This document shows, piece after piece, positions 11,422-24,400 of a stretch of 64,000 nt of DNA. The notes beneath the pieces were generated by a model. The model was not told the origin of the DNA, did not search any database, and was given only the letters and a program-made list of their open reading frames with translations. This DNA is from Aphrocallistes beatrix. Taxonomy: Eukaryota > Porifera > Hexactinellida > Sceptrulophora > Aphrocallistidae. The translations under genes and the position numbers were made by a program. Positions within the stretch are counted from its first letter, which is position 1, and each line of letters opens with the position of its first letter. The DNA lies in assembly GCA_963281255.1 (NCBI GenBank), contig OY725495.1, positions 2,728,001-2,792,000 of the forward strand, read 5' to 3'.

Positions 11422-12740
11422 CAGGGCCGGCGGAAGCTCGTGAGAGGTGGGGCGGCCTTGAATTGTGATGACAATCATGATGATCGCAGAGTCAAAAAAT
11501 TTTACATTACGGTCAATTTGAAGTGTTCGCAACCCCTCCCAAGCTCCCATAATGATATATATTACGATTATGGAGTATACTAGCTGCTCAACTGCGGGAT
11601 CAAATAATGTTATATCATTCAATTTCTCCAATACTCTATTATAGCAACATTGTAATTATTGAAGATCAGCCGGCTTGAACGATACCAAACACCTGTTTCC
11701 TGTGATCATGGCCAGCAATAAAGTCATTTGCAACATCCACAAGGTTGAGGTCATCGGTGAGGTTCTTGTGGATGTGTGAAAGCATTAAATGGTTCAGACG
11801 CTGCTGAGACATCGTCGAGCGAAGATATGTCTTGATACGTCGCACAGCACTGAAGGATCTCTCACTCTCTGCATTGGTGGCTGGCATCACAAGCATCAGC
11901 CTCACTAGTTTACTGACCTCAGCCCCAACTGACCTGGTGTGCAAATTCGAAAGAATTTAAGGATGTCTGACAAAACTATTTTTCCTTCACCTGGAAAACT
12001 ATTAGAAAATATTTCCAAATGCGCTGGAAGGAGTAGAGAATCAAAATCAGTACATAAAAGTCGAGAACGAATTGAAATTCTTCTTAATATGGTTGCACAC
12101 CTGCTGCCTTGAGGACATTTGCATAGGTCTGGTAACCAGGTTGGTTGAAACTTGAAACGATCTTCGATGCCGGAAATAGCAAGGTCAAGCGCGAAACAAG
12201 TAAAACAGAAGACAAGGTCTAGGTTTTCCTCGTAATGCAGCCATGACCACCTGTCGAACCACTTCCGTTGAAACGAACGTTTCATCACTAAGGTATTTCC
12301 AAACTCACGTTTGGGAAAGCGAAAGGAGGCCGGTGTTTGTAGTCGGCTATTGCCATCAAATGAAGCCATCGCGCTAACTCAAATATATAACTGATATTTC
12401 ATCTTATTTTTCTTTTCATTTTATACTCTTAGATCTAGATTGTTATTTATTTGTCAATTTAGTATTGTATTGTTTCCTATTGCCCAAGATTTGGAAATAT
12501 TGATCAATAGAAAACAATACTAATTTGACAAATAAATAACACTCGAGATCTGGAAGAATGAATTGTAATTTGTATTTTGGTCGTATTTCTGGGGTTGAGA
12601 ATAGGGTTTAGTTCCAGAACAATGTTCGTTATTCTGAGGTGGTCGCTAAGAGGGGTTCCGCTGTACGGCCTGTACCAAAGATTCACACAAAAAGTGGGGC
12701 GGCTCGGGCCGCCCCAGCCGCACCGCTTCCGCTGACCCTG
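11422..12740 (-). mobile_element. hAT element with internally deleted transposase
   Basis: Inverted ends CAGGGCCGGCGGAAGC and GCTTCCGCTGACCCTG. Inside, on the minus strand, a TTF-type zinc-finger stretch (11905-12369: FPKREFGNTLV, SFQRKWFDRWSWLHYEE, VFCFTCFALDLA) is followed almost at once by the C-terminal hAT dimerisation region (11666-11944: MPATNAESERSFSAVRRIKT, LRSTMSQQRLNHL). The catalytic middle is missing, so it is non-autonomous. I could not match a clean 8-bp duplication (ACGTTGGG against CTTAAGGG). A foldback (about 12430-12551) and half of a pogo-like end (about 12625-12664) lie inside it. Confidence 0.8.
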
Positions 12741-12819
12741 CTTAAGGGTCAAAGATCATATGATAAAATACATAAATAATTTCACCAAGAGGAAATAAGA
12801 ATAGTCAACATACCTGCAA

Positions 12820-12985
12820 CCGTTTATTTCCCTCATAGTCTTCTCTCGGTCTGGGAATTGCCCGAAACCACTTCTCGCAAAGTTCATTATCCTTCGGGAA
12901 GGAAAATGAAGCTGTACATATACACATATTGACTCTTATAGTTTGGACTACATCCCGGAACAATACAGGGCATCTTCGTTGGCGA
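12820..12985 (-). pseudogene. THAP zinc-finger remnant
   Basis: Reads MPCIVPGCSPNYKS, then in a shifted frame SFSFPKDNELCEKWFRAI. This resembles THAP: C-x4-C, the F-x-F-P-K-D string and the invariant Trp. It ends at a possible splice donor (CAG|GTATGT). One frameshift separates the two halves. Confidence 0.65.
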
Positions 12986-13142
12986 TGAGTTCAACACAAT
13001 AATCGAATAACTGATTCAGAATTTGGCACCAGTGCCTTGGTATATGAGAATGGTATGGGTAGTGTTTCTGATAAAATTTGAGCTGTGTATAGGAAAAGAC
13101 TGATTTGTAAAACTTCACAACAAGGTAGTGAATAAATCCTTA

Positions 13143-13224
13143 CCATTAAAACTCGATTAATCTATATCTATCTATCTATCCTTACTATTAAAACTCGATT
13201 ATTGTTTGTGTATATATGTATATA
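13143..13224 (+). mobile_element. Two Helitron-like 5' termini in series
   Basis: Two copies of the terminus (TCCTTACCATTAAAACTCG, TCCTTACTATTAAAACTCG) with ATCT/TA microsatellite, lacking their bodies. They are best read as the left parts of plus-oriented copies cut by later insertions (H6). Confidence 0.65.
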
Positions 13225-13711
13225 CAAGCGCGCTTCGCGCTTGCTTGCGCTGCGCGGCTGGCGGACACTTTGTGTCCGCTGGAGGCTCCCTTCGGTCGCC
13301 TGGAGTCACATTGGTTAATTATAAGGGAGATAACATCTCTAAATATGTCTGTCCTATGTGCTAATCGATATCACTCGAAAAATCACCAAATTTGTGAATT
13401 TAAAATTTTTTGATGCGTAATGATGACGTAATAACAAAGTGATGAGTCATCATTTTTTGATAATAGTTGCATCATATGTGAGGTATGTTAGTACACAGAT
13501 TCTATTAAAATTTCAGCCTTCTATCTCCTATAATGGCTGAGTTATGCCCGAATAACTGTGTTGCTTAACTTTTAAAAATGTGACAATGACGTCATAATTC
13601 CATGATGAGTCGACATTTTGCTCTGAACTCAGAATTTACTGGAGCCATAGCCAAAAGACTCCCACATGCCAAAAATCAGCATTCTGCGCTTGGCAGTTTC
13701 TTCGAGATATA
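13225..13711 (-). mobile_element. Helitron-like element H6
   Basis: Starts CAAGCGCGCTTCGCGC after A, full body with one intact TGACGTCA (about 13589) and a mutated one (TGACGTAA). The 5' terminus is missing; it runs straight into H6b. Confidence 0.75.
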
Positions 13712-13718
13712 TATTATA

Positions 13719-13800
13719 CAAGCGCGCTTCGCATGCTTGCGCTGCGCGGCTGGCGGACACTTTGTGTCCGCCGGAGGTGCTTCACATTGATTAATTATAG
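13719..13800 (-). mobile_element. Helitron-like 3'-end fragment H6b
   Basis: Only the GC-rich 3' segment with the GGCGGACAC..GTGTCCGCC hairpin, breaking off after TTCACATTGATTAATTATAG. Confidence 0.7.
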
Positions 13801-14839
13801 TGAAAACATGAAATATCTAGAAAATGTGTTTATGTATTTTGGAGCGAAGGTTAATGGCTTCAACAGACTCCTCATCCTTGCATCATTCCTAATTTCAAAG
13901 CCAAACTTCGAAGTTACCATCTAACTCAAACAGCAAAGGCAAAAATAAACAAAAAAGATATTTTCGACCAAACAATGAACTTTTCACTTCAATTGCTCAG
14001 AATAAGCTTTCACCTGAGATACTAGTGTTTGCGAGTAATGGTGAGTTTAAACACCATTGAAAATGGCGGAACATTTAACTTGAAAGCATCATAACTAATA
14101 AATACAGCCTCATCATAACATTTCAGTAACTGAATTGAAATCTTGAGACTTTTCTACATCGATTTCTTTATATAGCATGAAAACTCGCTGAGTTATGGTC
14201 AGAGGAATAGAGGTTGAAATTTTTTTAAAAAAAGATCCCTTTGTTGGTTATTGGTCCATGTTGTGATTTTGACACCCCAAAAGCCCCTGAAGGGGGGGGG
14301 GGTTGGGTGTTTTAGGTGGAGAATAAGTACGTCATATTAACAAGTTCTTTGCCCAAAACGTGGCTATTTTTTAAATGTGTTCAAAATCGACTAATTTTTA
14401 CCGAATGTTGAAGCAATACAAGCAATACAATACAATACTAGAAAATCATAAATTGGATCTATGGGTTAAAAGGTTATATTGATTACTAATCAGGTTAAAA
14501 GAGAAAAATGAGGTGATAGCCATTCACATCGAGGATAAAGGTCAATCTTTCAATTAAGTTTTTTATATATTAGCTGATAGGCCTGGTTATATATGACATG
14601 TAAAAGGGGTTTGTTGCAATGTGTAGAATTATGCCTGGAACGAAGTATTTTGAAATTCTTAGGGAGAACATTGTAATTAGAGAGAAGTGAATTATTGAAA
14701 TTCGTTCGCTTTATATAAAGAATTATTGAAAACTTGCAAATTTAATTGTTAATTTTATAAGCTACAACAAAATACATCTCATTAAATCAGAGACTGAATG
14801 CATTAGTAGTAATTAGATAGCAATACAACAAACATACAA
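13801..14839. other. Downstream of CBP, nothing recognised
   Basis: AT-rich, with a 12-nt G run near 14289. No ORF or repeat arms that I could pair. Confidence 0.4.
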
Positions 14840-15206
14840 AACAGTGAGTTCCAATACCCTTTATTACAATGTAACATTTCCTATTTAATAAAACTGATAC
14901 ATTCAAAATAACTAACAAGGTTGGACACAAACAGGCAGTTACATAAACAATACTGGGAATATAGTTCTAAATAAAAAGTACTTTTGACAGCTGTCATTAT
15001 TCCTGTGTTGTTGAGACAAATGGGAGCATTAAATTTGGACCAACTATACAAAAATATCATAGAAACAACCCTATTATGTATCCTCAGTGCATGTGAATTC
15101 GATTAAAGATAGATGAGAAGGAAGAAAGCATACGCTAATTGGCATTTAATAATAGGTTTGTCGTACGATGGATACTGAATTAAAATACTTTTGTGTGAAA
15201 GTGTCA
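14840..15206 (-). other. Probable CBP 3' untranslated region
   Basis: Non-coding, transposon-free sequence directly after the CBP stop. On the minus strand it contains an AATAAA hexamer at 14860-14865, so transcription may end near 14.84 kb. Inferred from the hexamer only. Confidence 0.5.
14860..14865 (-). terminator. Candidate poly(A) signal AATAAA for CBP
   Basis: Plus-strand TTTATT, reading AATAAA on the gene strand, about 340 nt after the stop. AT-rich DNA gives such hexamers by chance, so this is a candidate only. Confidence 0.45.
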
Positions 15207-15415
15207 TCATAACAAGTTATTACCTCCACTGGGAGGCAATTGATAAAATCGATCTTGATCAGGCATTCCGTGTGTGACAGAAGGGTGTATTAGCATATCA
15301 TCAACTCCACTCATGAGCACACCACCTCCGTACCCAGCATTCATGTAACTATCTGCCATTTGAAGTTGCATCGGTACATTTGATGGAGGATTTAAATGTT
15401 GATTATGCATCATAC
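15207..15415 (-). CDS. CREBBP: CBP terminal coding exon with stop codon
   Basis: Encodes MMHNQHLNPPSNVPMQLQ and ends PPSGGNNLL followed by TGA at 15207-15209. Acceptor ..gtatag. Total coding length from the first visible base gives a whole number of codons, supporting every junction upstream. Confidence 0.9.
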
Positions 15416-18400
15416 CTATACAAGTTCAAGATTTAACAACATACAAGCGCGCTTCGCATTGCTTGCTTTGCGGGGCCGGCAGACACTTTATGTCCGTCAG
15501 TAGCGTCCTTCGGGAGCCATAGCCAAAAGACTCCAACATTCCTAAAAACAACTTTCTGTGCCTGGCAGTTTCTTCAATCAATTCGTGACATTTCATTTCA
15601 TGAAACTAAATGTTTGTGTGTTTAGAAAAAGAGAAAAACCAAAAGAAAAAATCTCGAATGCTGGTACATTATATGATTATACTTTATCAATTGTTGTTCT
15701 TATTGATGATTACCGGTCTATAAACCAAAAGAAAAAATTTATTTTAGTGTTTTGAATTCATAACTGACTATAAGAAGATATAAATATATTTAATCGGGAG
15801 AAAAAAGTTATTTTCAAACGACATTTTTGAGATCAGATTATTGGAGTCCGGGTATGTAATATTTCAAAAAATATTTCGCGCAATGAATAGTGTTCATTTC
15901 TAAACTCCTTCAGATTCCATCGATGCAAACCGAAGTTAAACTAATTTATCTTAGTCAAATCAACGAAGTAAAACTTATTGTTGCAGAACTTTTGGATCAC
16001 CCTGTAAAAGGCCAAAATAAAACAAGTCTAGTATAGTATAGAAATAAACATCATAAAATTAAACCTGGCATGCTGGTGCTCCTTGTGAGGGAAGGTGGAT
16101 TCCTTGGCATGAAATTAGAATTCATCTGCGCACGAGGCTGCCCCATTCCTATAACAGAGGAATTCATTGAGCTAGTTCCCAAAGCAAGATTTCGAGGGTT
16201 AGTAACAGGTATTCGGTTAATAGGACGCTGCATTCCTATCTGCATTGGGGTGGGCATCATGCTGATTGGATGTGAGGATCCACCTAATTGAATAATTAGC
16301 AAGTTCAACTTATGCTTACTAGTCCAAGATCTTACATCATGACAATGATAACGAAAAACTATAAATAACACTTAGGAAAATTCGTAAATAAAATAACAAT
16401 TCCATGATAAATGTGCCTTTTCGTCTGAGACTCGTTACTAACAAAATATTTGAGTATGTAAAAAATATCAAAAAGATACTCCAGTTTGCCTCCACCTTTA
16501 TCATGCAATCGCTATCCAGACATCACACAAAGTGCGTATAGTTTGGCATAGTGGCCAGACTATACTCAATATGTGGGACGTCTGGATAGCGACTACATGA
16601 TAAAGGTGGAGGCAAACTGGGGTAAACTTTTGATATTTTTTTAAAAAATACATGGTGCAACAATTGATTATCATTATTACTTGGTCATGAAAATATTTAT
16701 GTAGAAAGATGTTGTGATGCCTAATAAACATCTCGTATCAAGTATCCTAATATCTATCTCCTCATGTTTTCAAGTTTTTAACACCTACTTGAGTTGTGAA
16801 AATTATGAAATTTTTGAGGAAACCTTTTTGGGAACATAGGAAAGCATAATTATGCAAATTCAACATCTTAGATTTTTGATGAGGTCATGTGACAACATAT
16901 ATATATTAATTGATAGGTGTTAAGATAAATAATGAACATTTATCTGTTGAAAGTTTTCTTTTAATACTTTTTTGTATAGTTTTATCTTTATATGGATATG
17001 AGTGATAATATTAGTCCTGCTTAGTAATAATTATTGTGTAATATAATTCTACTCAATATTGATAGTTACAAGTATAAACTCGTTGTTATTGCTTGTGAAC
17101 TCAATGGAATTAATATTTCGAGAATAAACTTTTAGCTCTCTCATAATCTCACATTAGCATCTGGTAATTAGTGTTAAAATTGAAACAAAAGAATTTGGAT
17201 TGCATTGCATAGTATGAAATGAATAATTAATTTCTTATGAAGATTGTGTAAAGAAAATGGTACGACAAGACAATTTTAAACCTTCTGCAACTGCAGGTGT
17301 TAAAATTGTCTTATACACCTTAAGTGTCAAAAAATGAAATGGTTATATTCAAAAAATGATAGAGTTACACTCTGAGTTAACACCTTGATTTGAGTCTCAT
17401 TCTGTCGTTTGGTGTATGATCAAAAATCGTGCACTTTGTTGCACACTCTCTCAAAGCACCTATTCCCATAATTTCAGACCTTAAACTCTCATGGTTTGAC
17501 CATATGGAAAATCACCGAGAAAAATATAGCCACTCATTTCAGAAGTTGGCCACTATACGTAGTATAGTCGACAAACTAAAAATCAACTATTTTCACCATG
17601 GTTTAATTAAATATAGAATATATACTATATCCTGTATTTAATTAAAATCTTGACCGATTCATTGAAAAATAGTAAATATTGATTGTATACATGCGAGCGA
17701 AAATAGCTATAGGTGGGCCAAGGCATATACGTATATATTCAGATTCTCATACGCTTTTAGTGCAGCATGAAAACCAATGGGAAAAAAGGTCATCAACTAT
17801 ACCTTGAGTAGGAATAGAGCCCTGATGTAATCTCACGTTTCTAGGCATCATCCCTGGCATATTCATACCTGGGCTATTAGAGATGTATGGTTGCATTGTG
17901 GGCATGCCATAAGTCGGGTTTCTTGAATCAACAGCGGGACTAGAATGATAACCAGAAATTCGCTGTTGAGGATAGGCTTTTGTCATGTTAATGATTGAAG
18001 CGAAAAGCTCGGGATCTGCCTTCGCTTGATCCATAGCTTTGTTTTTCATTTCAATATGTGGAGAGCTAAGTTGATGGAGGATATTGCGTACCTGAGGCAA
18101 TGGAATACCAGGTCCTAACAAAATGGAAGGAGGTAAGTTAAAAATTGAAAAAAAGGAATACTAGAAAGGTAACGCTAAATTCTAAAACTAGAACTTCACG
18201 CAAGGTATGCAAAAAAAAGTTCAATTTCAGAAGGGAATGAGGTTGAAATTTGTGCTTTTTTTACCTAAATTCCCGCACAACTCAATAACTTCGAATTCCA
18301 ATTTTGACAGAATTCTCAACCTCGGATCTTTGGAGGCAGCATAACTCATAAGATATTCATTATATAAAAAATATCCCTGCAAAAAATACTCCAGTTGTCT

Positions 18401-21400
18401 CCTCCACAAAATGACTGGTTTCGATTTCAAAAAATGACTTTTAAGGTAATAAGATAATTATATACGTATATATTTATTAAAAAATACCTAGTTTTGGGGT
18501 GACTTTAGATTTTGAAGTGCCATTACTACCTTAAAAGGCAGTTCGTAAAATAGCTTAAATTATAAGTACGCATCAACAATTAATTATACTAGGAGAACTG
18601 TAATAGTATCAATCTGAGATATTAAAACGAGGTACTATAGTGATTTTTTATGTTGTGAGAGTGATATCATACAAATATAGTCCAATGAGAAGAATTACCT
18701 TTATTTAAATGTCCATGATGTATAGGGTTCTTCGTATGCATACTGATGTTATTATCCCATACAGGATTGCCAGGACTGTGATACATAATGCCAGGATCCA
18801 TCGGTGAGGGTCTAGCCATGCTCATCGGGCTATCAGTCATATTTCTATAAGGTGTTTGATGCTGTCCAGACAATGTAGGAACTGGAGAGGCTTCATTATA
18901 GAGAGAAGGATCATAACCACCGCTGATTGCCTCTGCAACAAGCATCTTAGCCTGTTCCTCAGTTTCAACTCCAGCAGGAGGCGGACCCTGCGTGGTCATC
19001 TTACGATGCTCTACCTGAGATTCATTCAAACTTGTGGGGGGGGGAGGCACAGCAGGAGATTTGGCACTTTTGACTGATGAAGGATTGAGATGAGAAGTAG
19101 GGGCAGCATATTCCTCCATGGGAGCAACTTCTGAGTTACCAGGCACAGATTTAGGAGGGGTAGTGGGTATCACCGGACTGTTCATGTTTCGCGTCCTACG
19201 TAGGTACATTATATGGTCCTTGTGACGTTTCGAATGCTTTTGTTCTGATAATTTAACTTTCAAACGTTCGCAAAATGGAACCTATAAAAATGTACATCAT
19301 TCAAAAATGATTTAATCGGAAAAAAAGTCACAGACTCTTTCAAATCAATCTTAAACATCAAAGATAAAAACTGCAGATTTAAGATTTTCGTATATTGATG
19401 GTTGTTATTGGTCATAGATCCTTATACGTAATAGTATAAGAAGCACACTGACAATAAAACTGTACCCAATACTATTGCTATAGTAGTATTTAGTTAGACC
19501 CATAGTTACACAAAATCGCTGTGTTACTAGATACGGTACGGTGCAAAGTTTTGTGTGATTTTGGTACTCTACGACAATTAGGATGTGAGAGTGACATACA
19601 CTCGGGCCCAATAAGGTTTTGGTCTGTGCAACAATCCAGTAGAAGTGATTTATTAGAGGTTAGAAATCAGACGCGATTCAGAAAGAGAATACAAGTTCTT
19701 GAGTCAGATGAATCTATGGTGTTACTAAGCTGCGACTTTCTGAGTAGATAGGGAACAGTGAGGTTGATTGGAAGCGGAACCAAGTGAGACTGGGAGGGGA
19801 TTGGATATCAGTGAAGTCAACCTTGTGTGGGTCAACTCTACTACTTAGAGCGCAAACGATACAACGAATTGAGGTGCAGAATCCACTCCGGATGTAAGTT
19901 CCTTCAACGTCAACCCCGAACTTCCACATTCCGACCAAATATCGATCGAAGAATGTTGAAAGATTGTTCCACACAATTTTTCGGAAAACCCAAAGCAACC
20001 AGGGGAAACCAAAATAGAGGGGTGTGAGCATGTTTTAATTACCGGAGATTCTCTCCTTATAAAGTTCCGGCCACGTCGAATACCACCTCAGTGGCAGGAG
20101 AACATTGAAAAGCAGGTAGAAGAGTTGCAAACAAATGGAATGCTCAGGCCGTCTAAATATCCGTGGGCGTCTGATGTCGTAAAGAAAAAATATGGTCAAA
20201 TGAGATTTGCGGTGGACTCCTACAGGCTTTAATAATGTAACTAAGAAGGATGTTTACGCCAACCGTATTCCACAGACTATCCTAGACCAGCTGGAAGGGA
20301 GCGAGATTTTTTCTCGTGTGGACGTTACTTCCGCCAATTGGTGTATACCTTTTAGAATTTCAGCAGATGGACGATTTCCAATGCCCTCGAACCTAAAGAG
20401 GATCATTGCATTTCCTACTCCGAAAAAACTTCTGAGTTACAACGTTTTGTTAGGGACAGTGAACTACTACCGTTGCTATATTCCCAAATTAGCTGATGCA
20501 GCAAATTTCCTGTATGCTCTGACGCAGAGTTGCACGCGGCCCGCAAGAAGCCCGCATAAATATTTTTGGCCCGCTTTATAGGTTACTAACTATAGAGAGA
20601 CACTTAGGGAATCCTTTTATGGGAGTGAGTTTCTGCAAACACAAATAAGTGGAAACTAACAAAGTTCCATTTACGTAAGTATCCCTTACTTGGTACCTCG
20701 TGACAATTAAAAACATCGTCTCGGTTGTCATTGCGGGGAGTCCTGCCAAGATTTCCGGCCGTGGAGCCCGCAACCTATTATATTCGGCCCGCACGGCCCG
20801 CGGGCCGATAGGAAAAGTTGGCCCGCGGTTAGCCCGCGGGCCTGCGGGCCGGGCCGACCCGCGTGAAACTCTGCTCTGACGAGCATTGGACACCCATTGG
20901 AATTAACAGTGCGAAGTAGCGTTCAACCAGCTGCGGGAGTACCAAGTACATGAACGAGTTGTCCTGAGATACCCGAAATGAGAAAAACCCTTCTCTATCG
21001 AAGCTGACGTCAGCGTACGCGGCGTTACTTCGGTACTGTCGCATGCGGATAAGGAAACACAGAGGTTATGACCTGTGGGTTATCACTCGACAGCCCTTGG
21101 GGATCGTAGAGGCATTACAGCGCCTGTAAATGGAGGATTGGGCAGTGGTTGCAGTAGTGAGAAGATGGCCCGTTTATCAAAGCAGCCCCTGATGTCGTTT
21201 TTCCAAATATTTTCTGAGAGTTTTCATTAATGTTGTTAGTCTTTTCACTAATTTTGATAGCGTTTTACTAATTTTGGTGGAGGTGATTTGTAAGTGATTT
21301 CACAAATTTTGTTAGAGTCATAACAAGTATTGGTAGACATTTAACAAAATTTGTTAGCGCAATTATTGTTAGAAACCGTAATTAACTGGATCGATGTTTA

Positions 21401-24400
21401 TAATAATATTGTACTAGATGTAACCCCTTTCTTGTTTAATTTAATTCTTCCATCCAAAATTATCAATAATTATGACGTAAATTTTCTTTCAGCGTCCCCT
21501 CACCGCCCCTTTGGCACCAGTGTCCACATTGAGAACCCCTGGTTTAGAGGTTCGATACTCAGATAGCTAACGGTACTCGGATAGCTGAGCACAGTTGAAC
21601 AAGGGGTTACTCGATAGGGTTGGGACAAAATTTGAGATGAAATGTTGTTCATTCCTGCGTTGACAGGGGAAAAGAATTCCAAATATAGTCAAGTGACCAC
21701 TGAAATGAAAGGAAATTTTACACTGAATATGAATATCGCCTACAAATTGGAATATTTTAAAACTGTAGAAGTTATATTGATTTTAATACATCCAATATAT
21801 GTCCGATAGTAGCACTTAAAGTGGTATTTTGGGGATGTTCCACCAAAGGGAATTTTTTTGGATTTTTAGTATGTTACTTAAGTAAATTTGTTCATTTACC
21901 ACTGATAACGACTTATAATGGAATAGCCCCTATTAACCATTGAAATCCCACTTCTATCGTAATTTGTGATAATACAATAAAAATTGATTGAAAATATTTC
22001 TTTCAGTCCATCAGATTTTTGTAGAAATTTTAGAATTTGTGGACTCTTAGTGTTTTCTTTGAGTTTGGGAACTACTATCCTATTCTATTAACAAATGTTG
22101 ATATTGGTTAACTGAATACGAATACGTCCTGATACTTGTATTCAATATACCAAACAATATTCTGTTCAACCGATATATCAGTATTAGGTTTCAACCATAG
22201 AAAAAATGAATATAGATACCAGCACAAATCTACATCATAAAAGGAATGTCTGTTCCAAGTTTGGTAAAAATAGGTTAAATTAATTTTCAACAACATCTAG
22301 AGTCTAGACAGATGTACGGACATCGTACACCGTCTATATCGATAGAGCATCGAGAGCCGCATTAAAAATATATACGAATTGTGTTGATCTAAAACTAGCT
22401 TACCTGGCATTTTGTAGACAGACAAAGCTTAGCATGCTTAAGTATTAATGAGAAAAACTGGTAACAGTATGTACAGGTGTTAGATTTGAACTGTTGATGC
22501 TTGTTAGCGTGTAGCATGAGTTTCTTCATATGGGCACAGTTTCTAGTGCGACACATCTCTTGGTTCTTACATTGCAATGCATGCTGTAATGTCTGGATCC
22601 TTCGGTGCAATATTTGCTCAGGAGATTGCTGTTGATTGGATTCTTTGTTTCCTCCCTCCTCTTCTCCCTCCCCTCGCCACAATTCTAGCGAATGTTCGTG
22701 AGTATTTGTCTTATAACACTCCTCACACAAATCGAAATCCTAATATCAAAATTATTAAATAAATAAACTGTTCAAACGAAAATACACAATAATAAATAGT
22801 AGTATCCATAGCCAATGGGTTAACACACACGATCAGCTTAAAATTATTTACCATGTAGAATCAGAGTTGCACGCGGGCCGAAATTTGCAACCACGGCCCG
22901 CAACTAAACTATTCAGCCCGCAAGAAGCCCGCATAAATATTTTTGGCCCGATTTGTAAGTTACTAACTATAAACATAAAAAGTAGACTAAATATTCATGT
23001 TTCAAAATGTGCCAAGTCATGCTCGATGAGCAGCAGCTATAAATTCTAATGAATTGACAATTAAAAACATCGTCTCGGTTGTCATCGCGGGGAGTCCTGC
23101 CAAGATTTCCGGCCCGCGGAGCCCGTAAACTATTATATTCGGCCCGCGTGTAACTCTGTGTAGAATAGACCTGAGAATATATTACCAGCATATATAAACA
23201 TGGCATCAAAGTATATATAGCCGTTGTCAAAATTTTGATTAGTCATCATATCATTGCGCAACAGGTCATTTTATGCACGAAATTAGAGATTTCCTAAGCT
23301 GTTTTAAGCCTATTTATAAACTGTATTAATATTAATGTATGATTTTTGTGGAGAACCAAGATTAGTAGTTATTTTGAAAAAATAAAATTTTTCAATGGAA
23401 TGTTGTTACATTCTTGCATTGCTATGGTAAAGCATTTTGGTTAGTTTGGGTCGTTTCGTGCAAACTGTAGTAACTACTAGGCAGTAGCGGATTTAGGAGT
23501 GTGCGGCCGCACAGGGCCCCCACATTTTCGGGCCCCCCACAAATTGACATAAATTATATGTACTTGTTTTTCTAATGAAAAACTCTCACTAATATGAATA
23601 TTGTATGCAGCAAATCTCATTTTTCATTTTCATTCCAAAATTTTAATAAAATTATAATAATAATTATAATCATTTTTTTTAAAATTTTAGATGCCAGGAC
23701 CCCCACAATCGCACTCACCAGGGCCCCCACATTTCTAAATCCGGCACTGCTACTAGGTCTTCAAATTTTATCATATTTGTTAGGCAATAGACTGATTCTT
23801 ATTAGGTGATAATACAATTTGAACTCTTCTAAATTCACAGAATATAGAGTTATGCGGCAATTTAGGATTTGCTCACATTCTTAAATCAACCGAAATCAAC
23901 CGGGACGAAATGGCCCAAGCTGACCAAAATGCTTTACCATAGCAACGCAGGGATGTAACAACATTCCATTGAAAAATTCTAATTTTTTCAAAGCAACTAG
24001 TACTAATTTAGTTCTACACAAAATCATAAATTAATTAACCCGCGCTTTGCGAGGTGCTTTGTTGCGTCATTTCCGGGTTTAAGCCATTTTGGACGGGGAA
24101 GCCATACAAGTTTGGGGTCATACTATAAATAGAAAAACCACTAAGCCAACCGCAAGATTTAATACAGTTTAGAAGTAGGCTTAAAACAGCTAGAAAATCG
24201 CTAAAATCGAAGTGATCTGTTGTGTAATGATATGATGACTAATCAAAATTTTACCAACATATATACATATACACTGCCTGAACAAAAGTATTCGTACACC
24301 CCATAATTTCCCATACAAATAGTTATAATACTGATTTATTTAGCGAGTCAAGGTATTTAATTGGTTAGAGATACGCTTAATTTAACTTCAAATTCGAATT

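Larger units (their letters stand above)
9560..12985 (-). pseudogene. P-element/THAP9-like transposase gene, in pieces
   Basis: Minus-strand fragments in the correct order of a THAP-bearing P-type transposase: THAP finger (about 12820-12985), middle part (10715-10975: HVIIQMNEVHIKSDASY, TTVFSIMVSSLG) and the part with ILLFDIVHIIKSIRNNWLNL and FVFPKFEDC (9996-10250). Possible downstream coding text lies at 9700-9880. The fragments are separated by a hAT element, a Tc1-like MITE and a piggyBac-like MITE, plus frame breaks. P-type transposases are GTP-dependent cut-and-paste enzymes; this copy is dead. Confidence 0.72.
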
